A model generated the notes under the pieces. That model had not been told where the DNA came from. It saw only the letters and a program-made list of their open reading frames with translations, and searched no databases. Positions 1-9,021 of a DNA stretch of 60,148 nucleotides are shown here, in pieces. The position numbers and the translations under genes are program-made. This DNA is from Candidatus Kapaibacterium sp. Lineage in GTDB: Bacteria > Bacteroidota > Ignavibacteria > Kapaibacteriales > UBA7675. The stretch spans positions 1 to 60,148 of the forward strand of contig JANQRB010000051.1 of assembly GCA_028284775.1 (NCBI GenBank). The letters are read 5' to 3'. The first letter of the stretch is position 1. Each line of letters begins with the position of its first letter.

Positions 1-343
1 TCAGGCCGGTATAGACATAGATATAGCCGCCGGGCGTCGCGAAGGCGTTGAGCGTTTCGTCGTCATGGACAACCTGGACCTTGTAAGCGAATTGACCTCG
101 ATAGCGTACCTTCGGCGAACGCAGGATCTCATTGACCATATTCTGCAGGTACTGTCTGGTCGAAGCGTCTTTCAAAATGGGATATTCGCTGGGGTTGGAG
201 TTGATCTGTTCGCTGATTTGCTTCCCCAGCCGTACATCCTCTGATACGGCAAAGAGATTCCCGCCGCATTGCAAGAGCAGCAGGGAAAGCAATGAAAGGC
301 TCAGCATCAGTACCGGACGCCTGACAATCAAAGTTCGCAGCAT
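1..343 (-). CDS. M48 family metallopeptidase, N-terminal part
   Basis: This is the first 114 codons of a gene whose 3' part lies beyond the window start. The protein opens with a hydrophobic export signal (residues 8-27) ending in Leu-Leu-Gln-Cys, so it may be a lipoprotein with an unusual lipobox or a secreted protein. Residues 99-106 read NAFATPGG, followed by YIYVYTGL. This is the conserved stretch that precedes the HEXXH zinc site in M48 peptidases of the BepA/LoiP type, which act on outer-membrane proteins in the periplasm. The HEXXH itself is outside the window. The ATG at 343 has GGAG about nine bases upstream. Family call is firm from the motif; the role in outer-membrane protein quality control is inferred. 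Confidence 0.85.
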   Translation of the reverse strand, partial: MLRTLIVRRPVLMLSLSLLSLLLLQCGGNLFAVSEDVRLGKQISEQINSNPSEYPILKDASTRQYLQNMVNEILRSPKVRYRGQFAYKVQVVHDDETLNAFATPGGYIYVYTGL

Positions 344-437
344 TACATCGTACTCCAATGATTACATAGATTACATTAGCTTCACCGCAACGGAAAAGCC
401 CTTGTCAAATGACGCGGAAGGCAATAGTATTTGAGTT

Positions 438-1256
438 TCAGGATGATGAGCGCACCCGCTCCAACATCTGCCAATAGTGTTCAAAAGGGTCGGCCTCATA
501 ATAAATATGCGCGAGATACAAGCCTTTCGCGGGCGCCAGCGGACTATTCAGCGAGCGGTCGCGGGCCGGCAGAGAGGCCGCTACATCTTCTACAGTTCGT
601 TTGCCGCGCGCAACTTCCATCATCGCGCCGACCACGGAACGGACCATGCCATACACAAAACGATTAGCGCGGATGGTCATTTGCCAGACGCCGGCGGCAT
701 GTTCTTCCCAAACACATTCTTCAACCCGGCAAACATAGTTCTTTGTGTCGGTATTCAGTTTGGAAAAGGTCGTGAAATCATGCTCTCCAACAAATATTCG
801 GGCCGTCTCCTGTAGCTTTTTGGGGTCGAAGCTGAAAAGCGTTTGCCAGGAATACCAGCGGTCGAATACCGAAGGACGCTGCATAACGGTATAAATGTAC
901 TCGCGCATGACGGCATCGAAGCGCGCGTGGAAATCACGGCGCAGAATACTCGACCACAAAATCCGGATGTCACGCGGAAGGTTGGCATTGAATGCCATGG
1001 TAATCCGATTTTCCGGTAGATTAAAATCATCGGGCAAAATAATGTGCGCCACCTGCCCCATCCCGTGAACGCCCGCATCGGTACGCCCCGAGCCTATGAT
1101 CTCGGCGAATTTGCCTGTGATTTCATAATAGGCATGTTCCAGTGTCCCCTGGATCGAGCGGGCATTGTTCTGCCGCTGCCAGCCCGAATAGCGACCGCCG
1201 TCATATTCGATCAGAAGTGCCAGACGGCGTTTCGGTGTCGTTTGCTCTTGGCCCAT
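438..1256 (-). CDS. truA: tRNA pseudouridine(38-40) synthase TruA
   Basis: TruA isomerises uridines 38-40 in the anticodon stem-loop to pseudouridine. The motif GSGRTDAGVHG carries the catalytic aspartate. With the ATG at 1256 that residue is Asp60 and the protein is 272 residues, both matching well-studied TruA enzymes, so I chose this start. The frame is open to an ATG at 1346, which would add 30 basic residues with no family counterpart; an internal ATG at 1322 has a GGGGA upstream, so the extension is not excluded. The YIYTV segment and the C-terminal NRFVYGMVR block are also typical. It lies just downstream of mtaB on the same strand, so both are tRNA-modification genes probably co-transcribed. 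Confidence 0.95.
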   Translation of the reverse strand: MGQEQTTPKRRLALLIEYDGGRYSGWQRQNNARSIQGTLEHAYYEITGKFAEIIGSGRTDAGVHGMGQVAHIILPDDFNLPENRITMAFNANLPRDIRILWSSILRRDFHARFDAVMREYIYTVMQRPSVFDRWYSWQTLFSFDPKKLQETARIFVGEHDFTTFSKLNTDTKNYVCRVEECVWEEHAAGVWQMTIRANRFVYGMVRSVVGAMMEVARGKRTVEDVAASLPARDRSLNSPLAPAKGLYLAHIYYEADPFEHYWQMLERVRSSS

Positions 1257-1367
1257 CAATTCAGTGTAACGCCGATTTTGCGAGGCAAGGTCCGCCCGCT
1301 TGCGCCGACTCCGACGAAGCATTTCCTTGTCCCCGCAGGTACTCATACCCGCGTTGTTGTCATCAAT

Positions 1368-2726
1368 TTACGACAATAGCGGTATAAACGAAGGCCGATT
1401 GTCGGCCGATTGCGAAGCGTCAACGCCGGGCCGGGCCAACATTTCGGCTCGCACAATCTCGCCTTCCATTTCGCGCAGCTCAATTGCCGTGGGCACCTGC
1501 AACAGCGAGGCAGGCGCCGTGAAGCGGCAGCGGACATAGTTATCCGTCCACCCCAGGCGATCGCCGCTTGCGCTGTCGCGGCTTTCGGGAATCACCGTCC
1601 GCCGGGTTCCGCACTGCGAACGGTAAAACGACTGCTTTTTCGCGCTCGAAAGAGCCCGCAGCCGCGCCGTCCTCAGTTTGCGGCGCTGCCGGGGCACCTG
1701 CCCTTCATAGGCGGCAGCGGGCGTATTTTCACGTTCGGAATACGTGAAGACGTGCAGGTAGCTGAGCGGCAGGGCCTGCAGGAATTCGTAGTTTTCTTCA
1801 AACAGACCATCACTCTCGCCGGGAAATCCGACGATGACATCCGCGCCGATCGCGCAGTCGGGCATTTTGTCTTTGATTGACAAGATCAGGTCGCGGTAGT
1901 AATCCGCTGTGTAGCGTCGGCGCATCCGGCGCAGGAGAGTTGATGAGCCGCTTTGGAGCGGTATGTGAAAATGCGGTACAAATGCACTGGAGTCGGCAAC
2001 GAGATCCAGTATTGCGGGCGAAAGTAAATTAGGTTCAATCGAAGAGATGCGGAGCCGCGCTCGCGGCGCGCTATCGGCAATAGCACGCAGGACGTCGACA
2101 AAAGCTTCGCCGGTGGCGGCGCGATAATCGCCCAGATTAATACCGGTAAGCACGACTTCGTGATAGCCTGCGCTTTCCAGGCGGCCGAGCGCAGGCAAAA
2201 TTTCATCGAAGGCCATACTTCGGCTGTGGCCGCGCGCCAGCGGAATAGTACAAAAGCTGCACTTGTAATTACAGCCGTCCTGGATTTTCAGGAATGCGCG
2301 TGTACGGCTGTCGGCATCGGCCGATTGTGCTGTGGTGAAGCTCAGTTCTTCCGTCAGTTCGTCCACATAAATACGCGGCGTATCGCTCTTGTGGAATTGT
2401 TGCACCAGATCCAGGATGCCGAATTTTTCGCGGGCGCCGAAGACGGCATCGACGCCTTCGATTGAAGCGATCCGCTCCGGCTGTAACTGGGCGTAACAGC
2501 CGGTGACGCCCACAAAAGCATCGGGAGCAGCACGCAAGGCCCGCCGAATCACCTGCCTGCATTCGCGATCGGCATTATCGGTGACAGTGCAGGTATTGAT
2601 GATTATTGCATCGGCTGCGCCGCCGAAGGCCACCACCTCATGACCCGCGCTCGTAAACTGTTCCTGCAGCTTCGAGCTTTCGGCGTAGTTGAGTTTGCAG
2701 CCCAATGTATAAAATGCAACGTCCAT
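1368..2726 (-). CDS. mtaB: tRNA t6A37 methylthiotransferase MtaB
   Basis: This radical-SAM enzyme adds a methylthio group to t6A37 in ANN-reading tRNAs. Cys10, Cys46 and Cys77 (in TLGCKLN, NTCTVT and GCYAQ) form the N-terminal UPF0004 iron-sulfur site. QDGCNYKCSFC (Cys152, 156, 159) is the CxxxCxxC radical-SAM cluster. TLGCKLN and the short CxxxCxxC spacing favour MtaB over MiaB or RimO. The ATG at 2726 gives 452 residues and puts the first motif at the usual place. The frame continues to 2810, but that 28-residue Arg-rich extension is unlike the family. No strong ribosome binding site is visible. truA follows after the stop. Confidence 0.93.
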   Translation of the reverse strand: MDVAFYTLGCKLNYAESSKLQEQFTSAGHEVVAFGGAADAIIINTCTVTDNADRECRQVIRRALRAAPDAFVGVTGCYAQLQPERIASIEGVDAVFGAREKFGILDLVQQFHKSDTPRIYVDELTEELSFTTAQSADADSRTRAFLKIQDGCNYKCSFCTIPLARGHSRSMAFDEILPALGRLESAGYHEVVLTGINLGDYRAATGEAFVDVLRAIADSAPRARLRISSIEPNLLSPAILDLVADSSAFVPHFHIPLQSGSSTLLRRMRRRYTADYYRDLILSIKDKMPDCAIGADVIVGFPGESDGLFEENYEFLQALPLSYLHVFTYSERENTPAAAYEGQVPRQRRKLRTARLRALSSAKKQSFYRSQCGTRRTVIPESRDSASGDRLGWTDNYVRCRFTAPASLLQVPTAIELREMEGEIVRAEMLARPGVDASQSADNRPSFIPLLS

Positions 2727-2842
2727 AGTTCTGCAAAATACCGCGCCTGTCCTAGTTTTCCAACGTCGCTGCCGACGACTCTCAAAAAGCCTGCTGAAAG
2801 TCTTACACATTTTGCAGGCAGAAAATTGTCTTCGAATCCGAT

Positions 2843-3037
2843 TCAGTCCTTCCTGCTTCTTCCCATGCGCACGATGTTCAGAAATTGGGCAGGAGTATCA
2901 AACAGGCCGACGAGAGATCCGATACTGGGCGGAAGCAATCCGGAGAGAGAACTGACGGGACCGGCGACAGACGAATCGCCGCCAGCGAATCGAATATAAT
3001 AATTCGTTACTTCGGTTGATAATTTCAGCTCCAGCGC
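2843..3037 (-). other. start-less open frame in the mtaB upstream region
   Basis: The stretch 2727-3250 separates mtaB from the divergent gene at 3251. In it, the minus strand holds a stop-to-stop frame of 64 codons with no ATG. Its translation looks protein-like: a mixed N-terminal part, a Ser/Gly/Pro/Leu-rich middle (SSLSGLLPPSIGSLVGLF) and a basic end (RMGRSRKD). It could be the C-terminal remnant of a decayed gene, a gene with a non-standard start, or chance. I do not recognise a family. I see no clear terminator or promoter in the rest of this intergenic region. Confidence 0.25.
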
Positions 3038-3250
3038 CTAAATTGGCGCGAAAGTGATCCGGAATAGTTACAACACAAAAGTTTCCAATTATCTTGCACT
3101 CAAAGTTACGCCATTACAAGCCGCGATAGCCGTCACAAGCTGGAACGCACGTACTCACATACTGATCTGGTCAGGCCGACGATCTTAATCTTTTTGCCAA
3201 CAAATCCAGACATACACGGATAACATTTTAACATTCAGCTCGGAGGAAAC

Positions 3251-3622
3251 ATGTCCAACGGTGATGCGAATGAGTCCTATCAGTTAACATATCAGGTGCT
3301 GGACGGCAAGCCTGTGTTCTTAACAATTACCATCGGTGATGCGCAGGCCGGTGGCACCGCTCTGATGTTGAATGGCAAGGATATCAGCACCAGCGACGGC
3401 AAGGTACACAATATGCAGATTGGCAAAGACGGTGAATCGCTCGGACTGAGTATTCTGCAGATCAGCACAAGCGTCAAAGACATCAACAGCTCATCGAACA
3501 AAACTTCCGTTACTATCGCAATGACCGGCGGCGCTGAAAACTTCAGCAAAACCTACGAGCGGGAGCTCAGCGACCATAAGGGAATTGTGATGTATTCGAT
3601 CGTCGTACTGTTCATCGCCTGA
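3251..3622 (+). CDS. conserved-looking small beta-rich protein
   Basis: A 123-residue protein without signal peptide or membrane segment, with a very good ribosome binding site (GGAGG, six bases before the ATG). It has alternating hydrophobic and polar residues typical of beta strands (YQLTYQVL, VFLTITIG, TSVTIAMTG) and repeated Gly-Asn-Asp turns, so a small beta-sandwich is likely. It ends in a hydrophobic MYSIVVLFIA strand. I recall similar short proteins in Bacteroidota but cannot name a characterised family. It precedes the exported protein at 3724 by about 100 bases on the same strand, so the two may form an operon. Function unknown. Confidence 0.75.
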   Translation: MSNGDANESYQLTYQVLDGKPVFLTITIGDAQAGGTALMLNGKDISTSDGKVHNMQIGKDGESLGLSILQISTSVKDINSSSNKTSVTIAMTGGAENFSKTYERELSDHKGIVMYSIVVLFIA

Positions 3623-3723
3623 ATCAGGATGACAATTCCGATCCGCTTCCTGCTCGCAACTCGCATTTGCGGCCGGTATCTACCGGGCTAACATAGCTTT
3701 AATCACAAAAGGTTTATTTAGGC

Positions 3724-4920
3724 ATGAGCATTTTTCCCTCTTTGTCAGCGTACACCCGGCTCGCCGCTGTAATCCTACTTATCGGCATCGCCGGAACACA
3801 GCTTTGTCCATTGCAGGCACAGTCGGATAGCTTACCGGCATTCAATGCGCTGCGAACGCCCGCTTCCCCCGCCTTTACCATCCTCGACATCGCACCTACT
3901 GCCGTCGAACGACCCAATACTCCGGCGGACTTCGCCATATCCCTGCTCAACGCCGCCGATAATTTTATGTCGCTGCCGGAGGACTTCGCCCTGGAAACCA
4001 GCCCCTACTGGCTCTTCAGCCACAGCCAGCTGAGCTGGGAACAGGACAGCAGCCGCGGCCTGCTCGAGTCGATCCTCAGAACCACATCGCTGTCTTTCGG
4101 CACAGCGCGCGTCGGTCAGGACTCCACAAGCTATACAAACCTCAGTGCCGGCATTCGCATGAGTCTTTTTTCCGGTTCAATGAGCCAGGCAAGTAAAGAC
4201 AGTATTCGCGCTTTGGAACTACAGTTAAAACAGCAAGGGCAATTGTTCAATAAGTATCTGGGACGCAGGATAGAATCCATTCGTGCGGCGATGCAGCGCG
4301 ACTCGGTTCGCTTTGCCGGAGAACCACGTGTTTTTTCGGCCCTGCTGCCCGGCTATCTGCAGCAGATTGCCGATGCCCAGCAGGCAGTGGACAAAGACCC
4401 CGCTTACCAGGCCGAGAAGAAGCAACTCCAGCAAAAATTCACCGAGGTGGCCGTTCAGCGGGTGGGCTTTTTTCTTGAGCTGGCTGCCGCCCGTGTCTGG
4501 CGTTTTCCTGGCAATCAATGGGATGGGGGCGGCATTCCGGAGCGTTGGGCTGCCTGGCTGACTCCCAGCTATCAATGGACGCACTGGAGCCTGGTCGGCG
4601 TGGGACGTTATTCGGATCCGCAGCAGGATTCGCTCTTTGCTCATATCGATGCCGGCGCCCGCCTGATTTACGCCGGCGCCGACTTCGCCCTCTCCGCCGA
4701 ATATGTCAATCGCAGCTTTTTGGAAAACAATGGACGCAGCGCGCCCGATAGTCAGTATCGGCTGGCCCTGCTCGGTGAATATCTGCTGACAAAAGGCACC
4801 TGGCTGCAAATCACTTTCGGGCGCGGCTCGGATATCGACACGCCAGACGACGACAACATACTTGCACGTCTTGGCCTGTCGTACAATCTGAGTTCGGAGC
4901 GTTTGAAGCTTGAGGATTAA
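3724..4920 (+). CDS. putative outer-membrane beta-barrel protein
   Basis: The 398-residue product begins with a signal peptide (hydrophobic core about residues 12-26, likely cleavage after LQAQ). Residues 50-90 contain a conserved-looking SPAFTILDIAPTAVERP segment and an ETSPYWLF stretch. The C-terminal half is rich in amphipathic strands with aromatic ends (YLLTKGTWLQITFGRG, ARLGLSYNL), typical of outer-membrane beta-barrels. A middle section (about 150-230) is helical and charged. The protein follows the small gene at 3251. No enzymatic motif is visible; a pore, channel or surface-assembly role is possible but not shown. I recall related proteins of unknown function in Bacteroidota. Confidence 0.75.
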   Translation: MSIFPSLSAYTRLAAVILLIGIAGTQLCPLQAQSDSLPAFNALRTPASPAFTILDIAPTAVERPNTPADFAISLLNAADNFMSLPEDFALETSPYWLFSHSQLSWEQDSSRGLLESILRTTSLSFGTARVGQDSTSYTNLSAGIRMSLFSGSMSQASKDSIRALELQLKQQGQLFNKYLGRRIESIRAAMQRDSVRFAGEPRVFSALLPGYLQQIADAQQAVDKDPAYQAEKKQLQQKFTEVAVQRVGFFLELAAARVWRFPGNQWDGGGIPERWAAWLTPSYQWTHWSLVGVGRYSDPQQDSLFAHIDAGARLIYAGADFALSAEYVNRSFLENNGRSAPDSQYRLALLGEYLLTKGTWLQITFGRGSDIDTPDDDNILARLGLSYNLSSERLKLED

Positions 4921-5085
4921 TAAAAGAGTTTTGCCAAGCTCGGACGGTTTTGCAGCTCTGTACCTGCGGCTGAAGATTATAGGAAGCTGACCTGGTTCAA
5001 GGCGATGATTTACTGTCCGTCGCAATAAACCGCCCAACAGACTGCTGATGCAAGGAAGACAAAAACAGACAAGTTCCTCGCTGCT

Positions 5086-6546
5086 CTATCGTGTGGTCGT
5101 CTCGCAAATCCAGTCGCTAATGGTATCGAGCGCCAGCGGCGCGATCGTTTCTTCGATATGCGCGTATTCGGCGATTGCGCCCGTCGTGGCCGTTTGAAAG
5201 AGATGGTTCAAGCGCGGTAGCTCGATCACCCTGTAATGATTGTTACCGCCTTCGCGCAAGGCACGGCTGATTGCGGCGAGGTTTTCCCGCGGCGGCACCT
5301 GAATATCGAGCTCGCCGTTGAGTGCCAGCACGGGACAGTCGATCATTCTGAGTGCGCTGCGAGGATCGTAATTCACAAAATAGCGGAACCAGGGTGAGCT
5401 AATCTGCTCCACGCGATTGTCAATGCTAGCCTCGCTGAGACCAAACACCAGCGCATCGTCCCGCCCGATAGCTGCGATTGCATCTTGCAGCATGGTACGC
5501 AGGCCGGAGCGCAGATCGTCGGTGTCGTCCTCGGACTTAAGCATCTGCCAGATTCGCTGTTTAACGGCGGAATATGTTGCGATATCCTCTTCATCGGCCC
5601 CGCGCAAACGAGCGATCGAGGCGCCCTGTAGCTGAAGAATTTCATCGCCGGGTATTCCCGGTGCGGCCATCGTGACAATGAAGGCGATTGCAGACAGTTC
5701 TTCGGCCACCATTGTTGCAATCATCCCGCCTTCGCTGTGTCCGAGCAGGCCGATTCGCCTGGAATCGATATCGGCGCGCTGCCGAAGGAAGTGCACGGCG
5801 GCAAGAGCATCGTCCGCAAAATCACGCGAGGTAGCGAGCGCAAAGTCGCCGCCGGAATCACCGACACCGCGATCGTCGACGCGCAAAACCGCAATGCCGC
5901 GCCGCGTCAGATAGTCTGCAAGCACCCGAAAAGGTTGATGCCCGAGCAGGGTCACATCGCGGTCCTGAGGGCCGGACCCGCTGATCAGAAGGACGGCCGG
6001 ATGCGGTCCGAGCTCGTCCGGCAAAGTCAGCGTGCCGGCCAGGTGCAGCCCGGCGCGCTCATTGGCAAACAAAACATTTTCAGCCCGGTACGGCAAGGGA
6101 TGAGCCGGTTCCTGTGGGCGCGGCGGCGGCGCGGTTTCATCGAGCCGTTCAAGCGAGAGGGGCAAAACAATGCCGTTTTGGTACCAGGAACCGTCAATTG
6201 TGCGGCCGCCCCCGGCCAGTGCGCCCTGAAAGCTGCCGCCGATACTCGAAACCTGTAAATGAAGCGCTCCGCGGTCATAGCTGGCGCTGTCGACGAGAAT
6301 CCGCGCCGGTCCTCGCTGCGGGCCGCGCAGTGAAGCGTACAGGCGGCCCCGGCCCTCGTTGCGGATCGTGTACTCAAAGCGCGTGTCGACGCCGGCATCA
6401 TGAAGCGTACCGGCCCATTTGCCTTCGAGACTCTCGACGGGCAGAGGTTCCGCGAACAGCCGGTTCGAACCGAATGACACAAAAAGTGTCAACAGCCAGA
6501 CAGCGACGACTCGAAAGACCGAAAAGATTGTTATCGAACTGTGCAC
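5086..6546 (-). CDS. secreted alpha/beta hydrolase with N-terminal beta domain
   Basis: A 486-residue exported esterase/peptidase-like enzyme. Residues 1-32 form a signal peptide starting at a GTG with no obvious ribosome binding site, so the start is the weakest part of the call. Residues 35-135 are a beta-rich domain resembling those in front of dienelactone hydrolase-like enzymes. From about 155 an alpha/beta hydrolase fold follows: oxyanion segment SGSGPQDRD, nucleophile elbow GHSEGG (Ser271), probable acid in NGELDIQVPP and histidine in PRLNHLF. The triad is complete, so it should be active, probably on a small ester or acylated substrate in the periplasm. Substrate not predictable from sequence. 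Confidence 0.88.
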   Translation of the reverse strand: MHSSITIFSVFRVVAVWLLTLFVSFGSNRLFAEPLPVESLEGKWAGTLHDAGVDTRFEYTIRNEGRGRLYASLRGPQRGPARILVDSASYDRGALHLQVSSIGGSFQGALAGGGRTIDGSWYQNGIVLPLSLERLDETAPPPRPQEPAHPLPYRAENVLFANERAGLHLAGTLTLPDELGPHPAVLLISGSGPQDRDVTLLGHQPFRVLADYLTRRGIAVLRVDDRGVGDSGGDFALATSRDFADDALAAVHFLRQRADIDSRRIGLLGHSEGGMIATMVAEELSAIAFIVTMAAPGIPGDEILQLQGASIARLRGADEEDIATYSAVKQRIWQMLKSEDDTDDLRSGLRTMLQDAIAAIGRDDALVFGLSEASIDNRVEQISSPWFRYFVNYDPRSALRMIDCPVLALNGELDIQVPPRENLAAISRALREGGNNHYRVIELPRLNHLFQTATTGAIAEYAHIEETIAPLALDTISDWICETTTR

Positions 6547-6618
6547 TGTTTTCGGTATCGCTTTTGTAATGTGCTAATTGATGATTTGATCAGGTCGCGT
6601 TGCAGGCTGCCTTTTGTC

Positions 6619-8838
6619 TTAGTGAATAACCGTCAGTACACCACTCAGTGTTTCGGATTCCAGCTCGATCGTGTAATAGTACGTACCTGTGGCAAGACCC
6701 TCTGTATTGAAGTCGACTTTCTGATGACCCGAGTGCAGCATGCCGCTATAAGGCCGCGCAACAAGACCACCGAGACCGTCATAAATTTTCAGCGAAACAT
6801 TTGCGCTGGCGTCCATCCGCCACCGAAAACTCATTCGCGCATCGCATGGATTGGGATAGGCCCGCACAAACTGAGGGCCTGCCTCCTGCCGATCGTCATC
6901 GACGCCGACGATCACTCTGCTGGAGCGCCAGGCAAGCAGCGAGCCATCGATCGCGCCAGTCGCGATATGGGTGCCGGCTGGATGCACGGCAAGCGCGCTA
7001 TAACCCTCTTCGCCATCGAAACCCGGCTCGCGAAATTCATAGCCGCCGTACTCGTGGACAATTTCTTCGCTTTCGGTATTCCACACGATGACAGATTGAT
7101 CTTCCCCGACGGCAACGAGAAAACGTCCGTTAGGCGCAAATGCCACATCGCGCATCGCTCCGATGCCGCCGCCAAGTGTCGTCATCTCGCTCTGGCTGCC
7201 AACGTCCCAGATGCTAATGTCCCCCATCGGAGACAATGAGCCGGGAGCTATCGCCAGCTGCTTTCCTTCCGGCGACCAGGCAAAGGAACCGTCCGCACCT
7301 ACAACATCGGCCAGTTCCACCTGCTGGTCCGGCATCGCCGTGTCGATCAGGACGATCGACTCCTGCAGGCGACAGGCCAGCCACTGCCCGTCGGGCGAAT
7401 ACCGAAGGTGATCCGGCCGGTCTTGAAAGGGGCTCAAGGTTTGAACGATGCGATTGCTGTCGATTTCCCAGATATCGATGGAATTTTCCATTGCCGCCGC
7501 CAGAAACTCGCCGCCGGGCGTAATGGCGATGTCGCCGACCGTACCCACTTCCGGTTTCAGGGAACGACTGAGCGAACCGCTGTTGAGACTCTTGAATTCA
7601 ATGAAGTCGCCATCCGAGTACACATAAGAACGTTCGTCAGGTGTAAAAGCCATCCGGCCGGTATTACTGAACACATGATGTTTGACCTTGCCCGTCACGG
7701 CATTCCAGATTCGCAGGTCTGCGCCAACCGTACCCGGCGCGAGGCTGGCAATCCATTCGCCGTCGGGTGAAAATTCAAGCTGCGTGGCCGGCTGCGTCAA
7801 CTCGGATATGTCGTCCTCTTTTGCGCCACTGGCGAAGTCCCATAAAATCAGCTCGTGGCTGGCATCGGTGTTTACGGCGTAGCGCCAGTCGTTCGTAAAG
7901 CCGACTCCAACGGATTCGTAGGAAACCGAGGCCGCCGGATAAGGCAAGGCGCCGACTTCATCGCCGCTGCTGCGATCATAGATAAATGCCGTCGAGCTCT
8001 TCAGATAAAATGGCCGGGTGCCGGTTTGCGAGATAATAATCCGGAATCGTTCGCTGTCCGGAGCAAAGTCCACTAAAAATCGGCAGGTATTAGACGGCCG
8101 GTCGATATTATGCTTGCCGATATCGAGCAATTCGCTTTCGGACTCCAGGTCCCAGACCTTAACTATGGCACGCTGACCGATCGTAACGAGATAGCGGCCA
8201 TCCGCGCTCACCGCGAAGTGACAGCCGATCCCAAGCTCGGCGTCGAACTCCGTTTGCAGCGACCAGTCATTGACATCATAAAAGCGAATGTGTTTGTCTT
8301 TACCGGTAACGATCAGAACATCGTCGTTCAAAAAGTCCATGTAGGTAATCGAAGGGTCGGGCGTGGTAAAGCTGCGCAGCAACTCGCCGCTGCCAGTACT
8401 GTGGACGCTCAGAACGGCTTCATTTTGCAGCACGATTTCACTGCCGTCAGGCGAGACGAGCGCAGTGTTGCCGGCAAAGCTATGCAGCACGTCGCCGGAG
8501 GGGAAAGAGCGGAGTTCGATTTCTTCACTCGCGAGCCGCAGCGGCAGTACCAAAAAGCGGCCGTCCCGCGAAATGGAAATCGGGCGAAGCGATTCATCCA
8601 ACAGCAGGGCATTGACGAGCTGTAAGTCCTCGATACGCCAGACCTTCAGCGCTCCCTCTCCGGCACTTACAAGATACTCGCCATCACTGCTGAAAGCCAG
8701 ATGGGGCATATTGGTGGTATTGCCGCCGCGCGCCCATTCGATTCCGTCGGCCTGGGCGTTCAGAAAGGCCGGCGCCAATCCAAGGAGGCCAATTAGCACT
8801 GCTGCCACCACTGCGACACTGCGTAGACCTGTACTCAT
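6619..8838 (-). CDS. secreted WD40-repeat protein with T9SS sorting domain
   Basis: A large exported beta-propeller protein (739 residues from the chosen ATG at 8838). The start is supported by GGAG upstream and by the signal peptide that follows directly. Many repeats of the type FSPDGEWIAS...IWNA and LAVHPAGTHIATGAIDGSLLAW are WD40-like blades, enough for two propellers. The last ~80 residues start with AYPNPCDARMSFRW and end in GVLTVIH, the layout of a type A C-terminal domain recognised by the type IX secretion system. The protein is therefore probably sent across the outer membrane and attached or released. The frame extends upstream to 8910 without a better signal. Ligand unknown. Confidence 0.9.
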   Translation of the reverse strand: MSTGLRSVAVVAAVLIGLLGLAPAFLNAQADGIEWARGGNTTNMPHLAFSSDGEYLVSAGEGALKVWRIEDLQLVNALLLDESLRPISISRDGRFLVLPLRLASEEIELRSFPSGDVLHSFAGNTALVSPDGSEIVLQNEAVLSVHSTGSGELLRSFTTPDPSITYMDFLNDDVLIVTGKDKHIRFYDVNDWSLQTEFDAELGIGCHFAVSADGRYLVTIGQRAIVKVWDLESESELLDIGKHNIDRPSNTCRFLVDFAPDSERFRIIISQTGTRPFYLKSSTAFIYDRSSGDEVGALPYPAASVSYESVGVGFTNDWRYAVNTDASHELILWDFASGAKEDDISELTQPATQLEFSPDGEWIASLAPGTVGADLRIWNAVTGKVKHHVFSNTGRMAFTPDERSYVYSDGDFIEFKSLNSGSLSRSLKPEVGTVGDIAITPGGEFLAAAMENSIDIWEIDSNRIVQTLSPFQDRPDHLRYSPDGQWLACRLQESIVLIDTAMPDQQVELADVVGADGSFAWSPEGKQLAIAPGSLSPMGDISIWDVGSQSEMTTLGGGIGAMRDVAFAPNGRFLVAVGEDQSVIVWNTESEEIVHEYGGYEFREPGFDGEEGYSALAVHPAGTHIATGAIDGSLLAWRSSRVIVGVDDDRQEAGPQFVRAYPNPCDARMSFRWRMDASANVSLKIYDGLGGLVARPYSGMLHSGHQKVDFNTEGLATGTYYYTIELESETLSGVLTVIH

Positions 8839-8929
8839 CCACAACTCCATAGAAATACTTTTGTTGATCGATTTCGGCGACGTCCGCACGCCGGGAGTTT
8901 GTGCCCGCATTCATTCAATTCAAGGGCGA

Positions 8930-8960
8930 CAATATACGGGTAGCTATAAAATTTCAGCAA
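8930..8960 (-). promoter_or_regulatory. Bacteroidota-type promoter for the WD40 gene
   Basis: On the minus strand, TTG is followed after 21 bases by TATATTG, near the consensus TTG-N19-21-TAnnTTTG. It lies about 90 bases before the chosen ATG at 8838. The -7 element is imperfect, so this is a candidate. Confidence 0.4.
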
Positions 8961-9021
8961 CCGCAATAGCAGACGCGAAGCAAAAAGGCTGCCCGGGGTG
9001 TAGAAACGAAATGCCTGTTTT

